From NCBI GenBank assembly GCA_035560935.1, contig DATMYQ010000195.1, forward strand, positions 1-19,034: a stretch of DNA of 19,034 nucleotides, read 5' to 3'. Positions 1-5,917 of this stretch are shown in pieces; the stretch's first letter is position 1; each line of letters begins with the position of its first letter. Source of the stretch: DATMYQ01 sp035560935. Lineage in GTDB: Bacteria > Bacillota > Negativicutes > Sporomusales > Sporomusaceae. A program made the position numbers and the translations under genes. The notes below the pieces were generated by a model. The model was not told the DNA's origin and made no database searches. It worked only from the letters and a program-made list of their open reading frames with translations.

Positions 1-86
1 CCCCAAGAGAGATTGAAAGCCAACGTGATAAAATGTCTTTTGAAATAACAACGTCTCGCTTCATTATCCACGAAAGCAAAATAAAG

Positions 87-123
87 AAAAACACTCAGCA
101 AATCCAAAATGCTGAGTGTTTTT
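87..123. terminator. Bidirectional rho-independent terminator
   Basis: Perfect 14-bp inverted repeat (AAAAACACTCAGCA-type arms at 87-100 and 110-123) around a 9-nt loop. Runs of A on the left and T on the right give a U-tract in either direction. On the minus strand it lies about 70 nt after the hydrolase stop and is followed by TTTTTCTTTATTTT, so it should end that transcript. It may also end an unseen plus-strand gene entering from the left edge. Confidence 0.85.
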
Positions 124-191
124 CTAAAGTTGCGGACAAAATTGCAAGGTTCAGATCCGCCATTTGAAGTTAAGAGAAAAATCGTTACCAC

Positions 192-968
192 TCACGCGCG
201 ACGTTGCAGCCACTTGGCAATCACATCGTACAGCAACTCCTGGCTGCCGCTGGCCACGTGGTCCATCTCCAGTTCCACTAATTCCTTTTCGCCGGCATAC
301 GCTGTATATAATTCCTGCGAACCGGCCGGCGGCACCACCACATCTTTCGTACCATGCACAATCAGCAGCGGCGTCCGGTAAGCGGCAGCCGCCGCTGTCC
401 CGTGATAATCGTTGCGTTCCAGATCCTGGACAAACTGGCTCTCCAGGCGGAAGCCCTTGTCAAAGAAATTGGCGAGCGTTTCTCCGCTCCGGGAACGCTG
501 CCACAAATCCGGTCCGAAAATAATGTCCCGGAAGTTGGCCGTGGCGTGAATGACCGGCGCAAACACTATTCGTGCGGTAATGCGGTCCGCATCGTCCGGA
601 TGTGACAAGGCAATCAGCCCGCCCAGGCTGTGTCCGTACAGTACCCACGGCGACGATGCCAGTTGTGGCTGGCCAGCCGCCCAGTTCAGCACGTTGCGCA
701 AATCTTCCTGCCAATGGGCTACGGAGGTTTCCACGGCAAAATCGCCGTCACTTTCCCCCGACCCCAGATAATCAAACCGCAAAACGCCAAAGCCGCTATC
801 CGCCAGTGCCAACGCCAGATTCCGGGTTAATTGGCTGTTGCCGACTTTATCCCCGGTAAAACCGTGGCAGCAAATCACCAGCGGCCGCTGCGGCCCGAAC
901 CCCTCCGGCAAATGCACCATGGCCGAAATGTTCTTTCCCCGGCTGGGAATCCATACATGCTCTTTCAT
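192..968 (-). CDS. Alpha/beta hydrolase (serine esterase/acyl-hydrolase type)
   Basis: A 258-aa soluble alpha/beta-hydrolase-fold protein. The oxyanion-hole motif CCHGFTGDK is near residues 33-41, and the nucleophile elbow GHSLGG has its serine at about 114. The acid is probably D209 (HGTKD) and the base H237 (MDHVAS). Order and spacing fit the 'alpha/beta hydrolase, lysophospholipase/esterase-like' families of 250-270 aa. There is no signal peptide, so it should be cytoplasmic. The start is the ATG at 968, because AAAGGTG lies 8-9 nt upstream; an in-frame ATG 11 codons earlier has no ribosome site and sits in the T-tract of a hairpin. It is monocistronic, with its own promoter (1075-1103) and an upstream terminator-like hairpin. 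The substrate cannot be read from sequence. Confidence 0.9.
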   Translation of the reverse strand: MKEHVWIPSRGKNISAMVHLPEGFGPQRPLVICCHGFTGDKVGNSQLTRNLALALADSGFGVLRFDYLGSGESDGDFAVETSVAHWQEDLRNVLNWAAGQPQLASSPWVLYGHSLGGLIALSHPDDADRITARIVFAPVIHATANFRDIIFGPDLWQRSRSGETLANFFDKGFRLESQFVQDLERNDYHGTAAAAAYRTPLLIVHGTKDVVVPPAGSQELYTAYAGEKELVELEMDHVASGSQELLYDVIAKWLQRRA

Positions 969-989
969 CAATATCACACCTTTCTGCAG

Positions 990-1044
990 AAATAAAAACA
1001 AAGCTGAAGCCGAAAAGTCCTGTATCGACTTCCCGCCTTCAGCT
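990..1044 (-). terminator. Terminator-like hairpin in the hydrolase leader (candidate attenuator)
   Basis: On the minus strand the arms 1044-1027 and 1019-1002 form an 18-bp stem with one mismatch and two G-U pairs, a 7-nt loop, then TTTGTTTTTATTT. It lies between the hydrolase promoter (+1 near 1068) and its ribosome site. It is therefore either an attenuator, or a terminator for the AsrC-like gene placed inside the next gene's leader. An upstream AAGCCGA (1057-1051) can pair with UCGGCUU (1013-1007) of the 3' arm and would break the stem. I recognise no known riboswitch class. Confidence 0.7.
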
Positions 1045-1074
1045 GTCTGATCGGCTTTTCCCTGTTATGATGGT

Positions 1075-1103
1075 ATTTTACACCGCCCGCCCCGGATCGT
1101 CAA
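1075..1103 (-). promoter_or_regulatory. Sigma-70 promoter of the hydrolase gene
   Basis: Minus-strand -35 TTGACG (1103-1098) and -10 TAAAAT (1080-1075) with a 17-bp spacer. The start of transcription should be near 1068, giving a leader of about 100 nt. The spacer is unusually G-rich. Confidence 0.7.
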
Positions 1104-1196
1104 CTGTCATTTTCCATGATGATTCCACGGTAGTGGCGTTGATTTCCGGCTGCAATCCCTCCACGGCAATTACTCAGGAAGGCGGTTCAACTGTTC

Positions 1197-2033
1197 CTAT
1201 ATTTGCTGCCAAACCGCATCGCTGCCCACTCTGGCTAAAACCGCCTGCAGCCGCTCCCCTTTTTCCGCCAATTTCTGATAACTGGCCAAAATTGCCTCCA
1301 GGTGCGACACGACTTGACCTGCCGGCACAAAATTGCCCAGCAGAATCCCCGCCGCCGAAAAGCGGCCGCCTTTGCCGCCGATATAGATATGATAGCCTTC
1401 ACGCCCGCGAATCAACGCGTCTTTGGGGCACTGACTGATACACCGGCCACAGGACAGGCATGCTTGCCGGTCAATCGTCACCATATCATCGGCCAGCGTC
1501 ATCGCCTGCACCGGACAAATTTTTACGCAAAGACCGCACTGTACACAATTCTCCGGCACCATCACCGGCTCCGCCACTCCTTTAAAACCGATATCATTCC
1601 CCTGGGGATCGGTACAGGAGTTGGGACAGCCGGAAATTGCAATTTTGGTTTTTGCCGGCATCTCCCGGCCCACATAGCTTGCATCGAGAGTTTCCGCCAA
1701 ATCCCGGGTATTTTGCAGACCGTAGGGACAGGTATCGGTCCCCGGGCAGGCGGTAATCGGCCGTATCCGGGGTCCGCAAACCGCCGGCAGCAGTCCTTCC
1801 GCCGTAATCGCCTGCTTCGCCTGTTCGTACAATTCGGTTTTCACGCCATGAATCTCAATTGCCTGGCGGGTTGTCACATGCACGCAGCCGTTGCCGAAAC
1901 GCGACGCCAGCCGGGCTACCGCCTGTAAGTTCTCTGCCGTCAGGTTGCCGGCCCGGCTGCGCATCCGCATGATCAGGCAACCTTTTTGGCGTTGAGGTAT
2001 AAAGCCATCCGCTTTGTAATCCGGTTTTTTCAT
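1197..2033 (-). CDS. AsrC-like siroheme/[4Fe-4S] nitrite-sulfite reductase family protein with 2x[4Fe-4S] ferredoxin domain
   Basis: A 278-aa redox protein. Residues 10-70 form a nitrite/sulfite reductase ferredoxin-like half domain (GCLIMRMRSRAG, then HVTTRQAIEIHGV). The siroheme-[4Fe-4S] signature follows as C96-x5-C102 and C136-x3-C140 (CPGTDTC, GCPNSC). Two ferredoxin motifs come next: C163/166/169/173 and C192/195/198/202. This is the layout of AsrC, the catalytic subunit of anaerobic sulfite reductase, and of small archaeal/clostridial Dsr-like proteins. It is shorter than typical AsrC, and no AsrA/AsrB partners are next to it, so the substrate (sulfite, nitrite or other) and electron donor are open. 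The start ATG at 2033 has GGAAGGAGA 9 nt upstream; the in-frame ATG 13 codons earlier has no such site. It is monocistronic behind a strong promoter and a hairpin leader. Confidence 0.88.
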   Translation of the reverse strand: MKKPDYKADGFIPQRQKGCLIMRMRSRAGNLTAENLQAVARLASRFGNGCVHVTTRQAIEIHGVKTELYEQAKQAITAEGLLPAVCGPRIRPITACPGTDTCPYGLQNTRDLAETLDASYVGREMPAKTKIAISGCPNSCTDPQGNDIGFKGVAEPVMVPENCVQCGLCVKICPVQAMTLADDMVTIDRQACLSCGRCISQCPKDALIRGREGYHIYIGGKGGRFSAAGILLGNFVPAGQVVSHLEAILASYQKLAEKGERLQAVLARVGSDAVWQQI

Positions 2034-2094
2034 CGCACTGTGTCTCCTTCCGTTTCCATGAATTCTCGACAAATGTTTATCGGGGAGCAGAATG

Positions 2095-2137
2095 TAAAAA
2101 GGCTAAGAAGCCGTCCGTTCAACGGGCCACGTAGCCT
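2095..2137 (-). terminator. Terminator-like hairpin in the AsrC-like leader (candidate attenuator)
   Basis: On the minus strand AGGCTA (2137-2132) pairs with TAGCCT (2105-2100), with an inner GCC/CGT helix, followed directly by TTTTTA. It lies between the promoter (+1 near 2166) and the ribosome site, where a simple end-of-gene terminator is not expected. The 5' end of the leader offers an alternative pairing: ACGGGaCC (2158-2151) with GGCCCGT (2128-2122), which would open the inner helix. No known riboswitch is recognised. Confidence 0.6.
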
Positions 2138-2172
2138 GCTTGCTCTAATCGGTCCCGTATTCATTATTGCCA

Positions 2173-2202
2173 ATAATATCACCGGCCGCAGCGTACTGTC
2201 AA
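2173..2202 (-). promoter_or_regulatory. Sigma-70 promoter of the AsrC-like gene
   Basis: Minus-strand -35 TTGACA is perfect (2202-2197), with -10 TATTAT (2178-2173) and an 18-bp spacer. +1 is expected near 2166, so the leader is about 130 nt. Confidence 0.8.
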
Positions 2203-2255
2203 GACGCTATCCTCCCCCGGCTTTACGGCGGGAAAAGCCGGCGTAGCTGTCCGGT

Positions 2256-3221
2256 CTAATCTCGCCCGGTTGTGAAGACGGCGGGCTCCTCATTCACGAG
2301 AGGATAAAAACTTTCCGTTCTGGACGTTACCGTGCGGTTGCGTCCGGCACGTTTTGCCCGGTACAGGTAAGCGTCAACCCGGTCGATTAATTGTTCCAGT
2401 TTCGTTTCCTGCCCATAAGAAGTATAGATCCCAAAACTGGCGGTCAAACGCAAGTCGCCGGCCGTAGTGAAAAATATTGTTTTTTCAATCAGCGTGCGCA
2501 ATTTCTCGGAAATTTTAAAGGCCAAATCCGCCGGGCAATTCTCCAAAACGATCAAAAATTCCTCACCGCCATAGCGTGCACTCCAGTCACTGCTGTTTTG
2601 ACGGATATTGCTTTGGATTTTGGCGGCAAAATCCTTCAGGACTTCATCACCCACGGAATGGCCGTATTGGTCGTTGATCTGCTTAAAATTATCGATATCG
2701 GTCATAATCACTGAAAACGGCTGCTGCAGTTGCCGGGAACGGTATATTTCCGCCAGCAGCTGCTTGTCAATATAGCGGCGGTTGTACAGATTGGTCAATG
2801 CGTCGTGAAAGGCCAAATCTGTCATTTTTGCTATCGAGCAATCCTGCGTAAAAACGTTTTCTCCGGACAATGCCAACGATTGGCTCCATGTGCATTCCGC
2901 CACCTGTTTAATCAGTTCCAAAACCACCGTATTCCCTTTTACGGCCAGCGGCATAGCGGTAATCATATACTTACTGTCGCCCAACGTCACCATTTTCATC
3001 ACTGTTTCCTTACAATGCAAAGCCTGCCGGCAAATGCATTGCGGGCAGCGCTCGCCCAGTTCACCAAAATGACCTTTCTCATCCGTGAAACAGCCGGTAT
3101 CGGATACCGTCACCGGCAAATCAACAATTCGGGCGATATCATAGTATTTTGCCAAAACCTTCAGGTCTGCAGCCAAAGTTTGATCCTGCAACGCCAAACG
3201 TACCACCGCCTCTTCACTCAC
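2256..3221 (-). CDS. Diguanylate cyclase (GGDEF) with N-terminal cysteine-rich sensor region
   Basis: A 321-aa protein. Residues 138-300 are a GGDEF domain, which makes c-di-GMP from two GTP: FHDALTNLYNRRY, the metal-site TDIDNFKQINDQYGH, and the active-site GGEEF at 218-222. At the inhibitory I-site (RxxD) the arginine is replaced (N209-S-S-D212), so product inhibition is probably weak. The N-terminal part (1-130) has no transmembrane helix and carries five cysteines (44, 59, 62, 64, 70) as C-x14-C-x2-C-x-C-x5-C, plausible for a metal or Fe-S site in a PAS-like sensor. The start is a GTG at 3221 with no good Shine-Dalgarno site. It overlaps the stop of a 9-codon mini-ORF (ATG at 3241), which suggests translational coupling. 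A consensus sigma-54 promoter lies 70-85 nt upstream, placing the gene under control of the neighbouring NtrC-type activator or a relative. Confidence 0.93.
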   Translation of the reverse strand: MSEEAVVRLALQDQTLAADLKVLAKYYDIARIVDLPVTVSDTGCFTDEKGHFGELGERCPQCICRQALHCKETVMKMVTLGDSKYMITAMPLAVKGNTVVLELIKQVAECTWSQSLALSGENVFTQDCSIAKMTDLAFHDALTNLYNRRYIDKQLLAEIYRSRQLQQPFSVIMTDIDNFKQINDQYGHSVGDEVLKDFAAKIQSNIRQNSSDWSARYGGEEFLIVLENCPADLAFKISEKLRTLIEKTIFFTTAGDLRLTASFGIYTSYGQETKLEQLIDRVDAYLYRAKRAGRNRTVTSRTESFYPLVNEEPAVFTTGRD

Positions 3222-3290
3222 AATTCGCTACAATTACCGGCATGGATGGCGGTATCGTTTTCCCGTGTCCTGCCGTTCTGCCGTTATAAC

Positions 3291-3306
3291 TGCAAAACCC
3301 GTGCCA
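3291..3306 (-). promoter_or_regulatory. Sigma-54 (-24/-12) promoter of the diguanylate cyclase gene
   Basis: Minus strand reads TGGCACGGGTTTTGCA, matching the sigma-54 consensus TGGCACG-N4-TTGCA at every fixed position (GG at 3305-3304, GC at 3293-3292, ten bases between). Transcription should start near 3280, about 60 nt before the GTG start. No sigma-70 promoter is visible between the upstream terminator and the gene. Confidence 0.85.
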
Positions 3307-3429
3307 TTCATGCGGGTTACGCGCAAAAATCGCAAATATCGTATCCGTTATTTCTTGATTCGCCTGAAGCTGCCGGCTTTGCAGCGATGTGGTCCGGCCA
3401 GAAAAGCAAGTTTCTCTTTCGCCAAACAG

Positions 3430-3446
3430 TTCTTGTGACACAGGAA
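3430..3446. promoter_or_regulatory. Candidate enhancer (UAS) for the diguanylate cyclase promoter
   Basis: Imperfect 17-bp palindrome TTCTTGTGACACAGGAA (7 of 8 base pairs per arm) centred at 3438, about 158 bp upstream of the predicted start. It contains TGTGACA (3434-3440), also the core of the palindrome upstream of the second sigma-54-type promoter (15121-15135). Palindrome, distance and shared core fit an NtrC-family enhancer site, but the palindrome centres differ by one base and two sites are few. Confidence 0.4.
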
Positions 3447-3494
3447 AACTTCCCCCAAAAACTTCCCAGGTGAGAAGACTTTGGGGGAAGTTTT
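3445..3494 (-). terminator. Terminator at the end of the chemosensory operon
   Basis: Perfect 15-bp inverted repeat (3445-3459 and 3480-3494; arms AAAACTTCCCCCAAA) with a 20-nt loop, starting a few bases after the stop of the NtrC-type gene. The U-run on the minus strand is only four bases, so it may be leaky. It separates the operon from the diguanylate cyclase gene and overlaps the edge of the candidate enhancer. Confidence 0.65.
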
Positions 3495-3500
3495 TGCAGT

Positions 3501-4970
3501 CTACTTCTGGCTTTCTTCTCGCCGTTTGTGCATTTCCTCCAGACGATACGACAATGCCCGCCGGGAAATCCCCAAATAATTGGCGGTGGCCGATTGATTA
3601 TTTTGATGTGCTTCCAACACTTTGACAATCACGTCATCAGTATAATTTTTCAGTGAATAACCCTCGGGTGGGAACGGCAGTTCCAGTATATTCCCTCGGG
3701 GCTCCGGCTGCGGGCCCGGCGTCTGACACAGCAGGCCATGAATATGCTCCGCTTTTAGCTCACTGTCATTGTGAGCAAAAACGGCATACTCGATGACATT
3801 TTGCAACTCCCTGATATTGCCCGGCCAGGGGTAGTTTTCCAGCATCCGGCCCGCCACCGGATCAATGGCCGCGAACCGCTTTTTCTTTTGTTGGGTAAAT
3901 TTACGCAAAAAGAGGTTGGCCATGGGCATAATTTCCTGTTTCCGCTCCCGCAGCGGCGGCACTACAATATGCGCCACTTTGAGGCGAAAGTACAGATCTT
4001 TGCGAAACGCCCCCTGCTCCACACGTTGCTCCAACGAAACATTGGTTGCGCAAACCACCCGGACATCGGTTTTGATTTTTTTCAAACCACCTACACGATA
4101 AAACTCTTTTTCCTGCAGCACTCGTAATAATTTTCCCTGCAAATCAAGCGGAATTTCGCCGATTTCATCCAACAACAGCGTACCGCCCCGGGCCAGATCA
4201 AATTTCCCTTTGGCCCCCCGGGCCAGACTGCCGGTAAACGAACCGGCCTCATAACCGAACAATTCACTTTCAAAAAGGGTCGGCGCCAATGCGGCACAGT
4301 TGATATCGACAAACGCCGCGGCGCTCAGCGGATCAAACGCACAGCCATAATGAATCAGTTTGGCAACCACTTCCTTGCCCGTACCGGTTTCTCCTTCAAT
4401 CAGTACCGGTATCGCCCGGTCGGTGTGCAATTGCTGTGCCTGTTGCACGATAGCCTGCATGCCCGGGGAAAAAATCCCGATCGATCCGACAACGGATTCC
4501 GCCACTATTTGCTGCATGTGCACCAGTTCACGCCGGGTTTCTTCCGTGGCAGCATGAACTTCATCCCGAAATCGCTCCGTCAATACCTTATTTTCCCGCA
4601 GCAGCGCCTGGTGTTCCGCTACCCGTTCAATGACAGAGCTCAGTTCTTCCGGATTGACCGGTTTTTCCAGATAATCATAAACGCCGGCCCGTAGCGCGGC
4701 TACCGCGGACTGGAGGTCGGCGTGACCAGTGAACATCACAATGTCTGTCTGCCAGCTATCCGGACGCTGTTTAATCGCCACCGCCAACTCATTGCCGGAG
4801 ATTCCCGGCATCTGAATATCAGACAAAACCAACGGAAATTCCTCCGGCGAATATTTTTCCAGTGCTTCCTCACCGCTGGCGCATTCAGTTACCTCATGAT
4901 GCTGGCGTTTCAGAAACCACAGCATCGCCTGACGGCTGTGTGGCTCGTCATCAACAAGCAATATCCTCAC
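3501..4970 (-). CDS. NtrC-family response regulator, sigma-54-dependent transcription activator
   Basis: 489 aa in the classic three-domain order. The receiver (1-115) has acidic pocket DDE 7-9, phospho-acceptor D51, T81 and K103. A helical linker (about 115-160) leads to a sigma-54 AAA+ domain (165-400) with Walker A GETGTGKE near 193-200, Walker B LLLDE near 265-269 and arginine finger region FRKDLYFRL. The C-terminal Fis-type helix-turn-helix ends QSATANYLGISRRALSYRLEEM. The sigma-54-contacting loop is GSFTGS instead of GAFTGA; the central Phe-Thr-Gly is kept, the last position is unusual. I chose the GTG at 4970, since AAGGGAG lies 8 nt upstream; a TTG six codons earlier would put that site inside the gene. 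It is last in the operon, 19 nt after the DHp gene. No full-length partner kinase is beside it, so CheA is the likely phosphate source. Expected targets are the two sigma-54-type promoters here. Confidence 0.93.
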   Translation of the reverse strand: MRILLVDDEPHSRQAMLWFLKRQHHEVTECASGEEALEKYSPEEFPLVLSDIQMPGISGNELAVAIKQRPDSWQTDIVMFTGHADLQSAVAALRAGVYDYLEKPVNPEELSSVIERVAEHQALLRENKVLTERFRDEVHAATEETRRELVHMQQIVAESVVGSIGIFSPGMQAIVQQAQQLHTDRAIPVLIEGETGTGKEVVAKLIHYGCAFDPLSAAAFVDINCAALAPTLFESELFGYEAGSFTGSLARGAKGKFDLARGGTLLLDEIGEIPLDLQGKLLRVLQEKEFYRVGGLKKIKTDVRVVCATNVSLEQRVEQGAFRKDLYFRLKVAHIVVPPLRERKQEIMPMANLFLRKFTQQKKKRFAAIDPVAGRMLENYPWPGNIRELQNVIEYAVFAHNDSELKAEHIHGLLCQTPGPQPEPRGNILELPFPPEGYSLKNYTDDVIVKVLEAHQNNQSATANYLGISRRALSYRLEEMHKRREESQK

Positions 4971-4989
4971 AAACGGTTCTCCCTTCAAT

Positions 4990-5439
4990 TCATCCCGACT
5001 TCAAAGTTTTAATCAGTGCCGCCATTCGGTCCGCCTGACAGGATATTTCCTGCAGGCATTGCCGTAATTCTTCCTCCGGGATTTGATTCCCCTGCTTTAG
5101 TAAAAACAGGATTCCGCCTGCCGTCATTTTAATGGAGTTCAGCGGTTGATTCAAATCATGCGACATTCGGGATGGCATTGCCGGTTTTTCCCCGGCCGGA
5201 CCCGCGTCTTTTTCCTCCGTTGGCGTCGTTTCCCTGATGGTAAAACCATCCCGGCGGTCCACCGTCAGGATGCAAGTGGCCCGGCCCGTGTTGTCTATCA
5301 TCGGTGTAACGGTGATTGCCCCGGCCAGTTGGGATTTTTCCCGGTATTGACCACTGTGATGACGCCGCCATAACAGGAGTATCAACCCGTTCTGTAACAA
5401 CAACAGCGCAATGGCTGCCCAAGCATACCCTATATCCAC
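4990..5439 (-). CDS. Membrane-anchored histidine-kinase DHp-only protein (no ATPase domain)
   Basis: 149 aa. One transmembrane helix (residues 5-24) is followed by a basic WRRHH stop, then a short segment (about 40-65, ITVTPMIDNTGRATCILTV) resembling the last strands of a PAS domain. Residues 90-149 form a HisKA/DHp helical hairpin with H-box SHDLNQPLNSIK, phospho-acceptor H94. The protein stops right after the second DHp helix: there is no N, G1 or G2 box, and only 19 nt separate it from the next gene, so the catalytic domain is deleted rather than frameshifted. It cannot phosphorylate itself; it could be a phosphotransfer protein, a scaffold, a phosphatase for the adjacent regulators, or a decaying relic. 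I prefer the GTG at 5439, 8 nt after AGGAAG; a GTG three codons earlier overlaps that site. Confidence 0.8.
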   Translation of the reverse strand: MDIGYAWAAIALLLLQNGLILLLWRRHHSGQYREKSQLAGAITVTPMIDNTGRATCILTVDRRDGFTIRETTPTEEKDAGPAGEKPAMPSRMSHDLNQPLNSIKMTAGGILFLLKQGNQIPEEELRQCLQEISCQADRMAALIKTLKSG

Positions 5440-5464
5440 ATTGGCCACTTCCTATCTGCCGCTG

Positions 5465-5833
5465 CTATTTAACCGTCGCGGGCCATCCCGCCTGCAGTCC
5501 CGTCAAAATAGACTCGGCAAAGTTTTCATCTTTCATCATATACTGAATTCCCAGTGTTGCCGCCCGCTGCCGTATGGTTTCGTCACTTTCGCCGGTTAAC
5601 AGTAAAAACAGCAGGCCGGGGCAACGCGCCTTCAGTTGCGCCGACAATGTCAGGCCATCGGTATCCGGTAAATACATATCGCAAACAACCGCCGCACAAT
5701 CGCCGTTCTCCTGCAGTTGCTGTAACGCTTCCGCCCCGTTGGCCGCACCGCAGACCTGATACTGCTCCGCCGTCAACACCATGCCAATCATGTCCCGCAT
5801 AAAATCGTCATCTTCCACCAATAGCACCTTCAT
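5465..5833 (-). CDS. Stand-alone CheY-like receiver domain protein
   Basis: 122 aa, a single receiver domain from end to end. All phosphorylation residues are present: acidic cluster EDDD 7-10, acceptor D52 (CDMYLPDTDG), T78 (LLTGES) and K99 (MMKDE). There is no output domain, so it acts by binding a partner or as a phosphate sink or relay. It lies 84 nt after the CheA hybrid and 25 nt before the DHp gene. With a kinase on one side and a DHp protein plus NtrC on the other, a CheA to receiver to DHp to NtrC relay is conceivable but unproven. ATG at 5833 has GGGGGGAG 9 nt upstream. I do not call it cheY, as no motility genes are present. Confidence 0.92.
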   Translation of the reverse strand: MKVLLVEDDDFMRDMIGMVLTAEQYQVCGAANGAEALQQLQENGDCAAVVCDMYLPDTDGLTLSAQLKARCPGLLFLLLTGESDETIRQRAATLGIQYMMKDENFAESILTGLQAGWPATVK

Positions 5834-5917
5834 TTTTACATTCTCCCCCCTTCCCCATGTCCGTCACCACGCCATCCACGCCGCAGCCGCCGCTCACGCT
5901 TTTCGCCGTGACCGGGA

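Noticed and set aside
1..48. Possible C-terminal tail of a plus-strand gene (15 codons, stop at 46-48) before the 87-123 terminator
   Set aside because: Too short to support; the terminator is fully explained by the hydrolase gene.
1302..1928. 208-codon plus-strand frame
   Set aside because: Shadow of the AsrC-like gene, whose cysteine motifs and ribosome site are clear; the plus-strand product has no recognisable motif.
3214..3441. 75-codon minus-strand frame upstream of the diguanylate cyclase, with GTG start and nearby GGGGGAAG
   Set aside because: It spans the candidate enhancer and a perfect sigma-54 promoter, its start lies in the operon terminator, and the peptide resembles no family. 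Only its last nine codons may matter as a leader peptide.
2730..3473. 247-codon plus-strand frame
   Set aside because: Antisense shadow running through the GGDEF gene, its promoter and a terminator.
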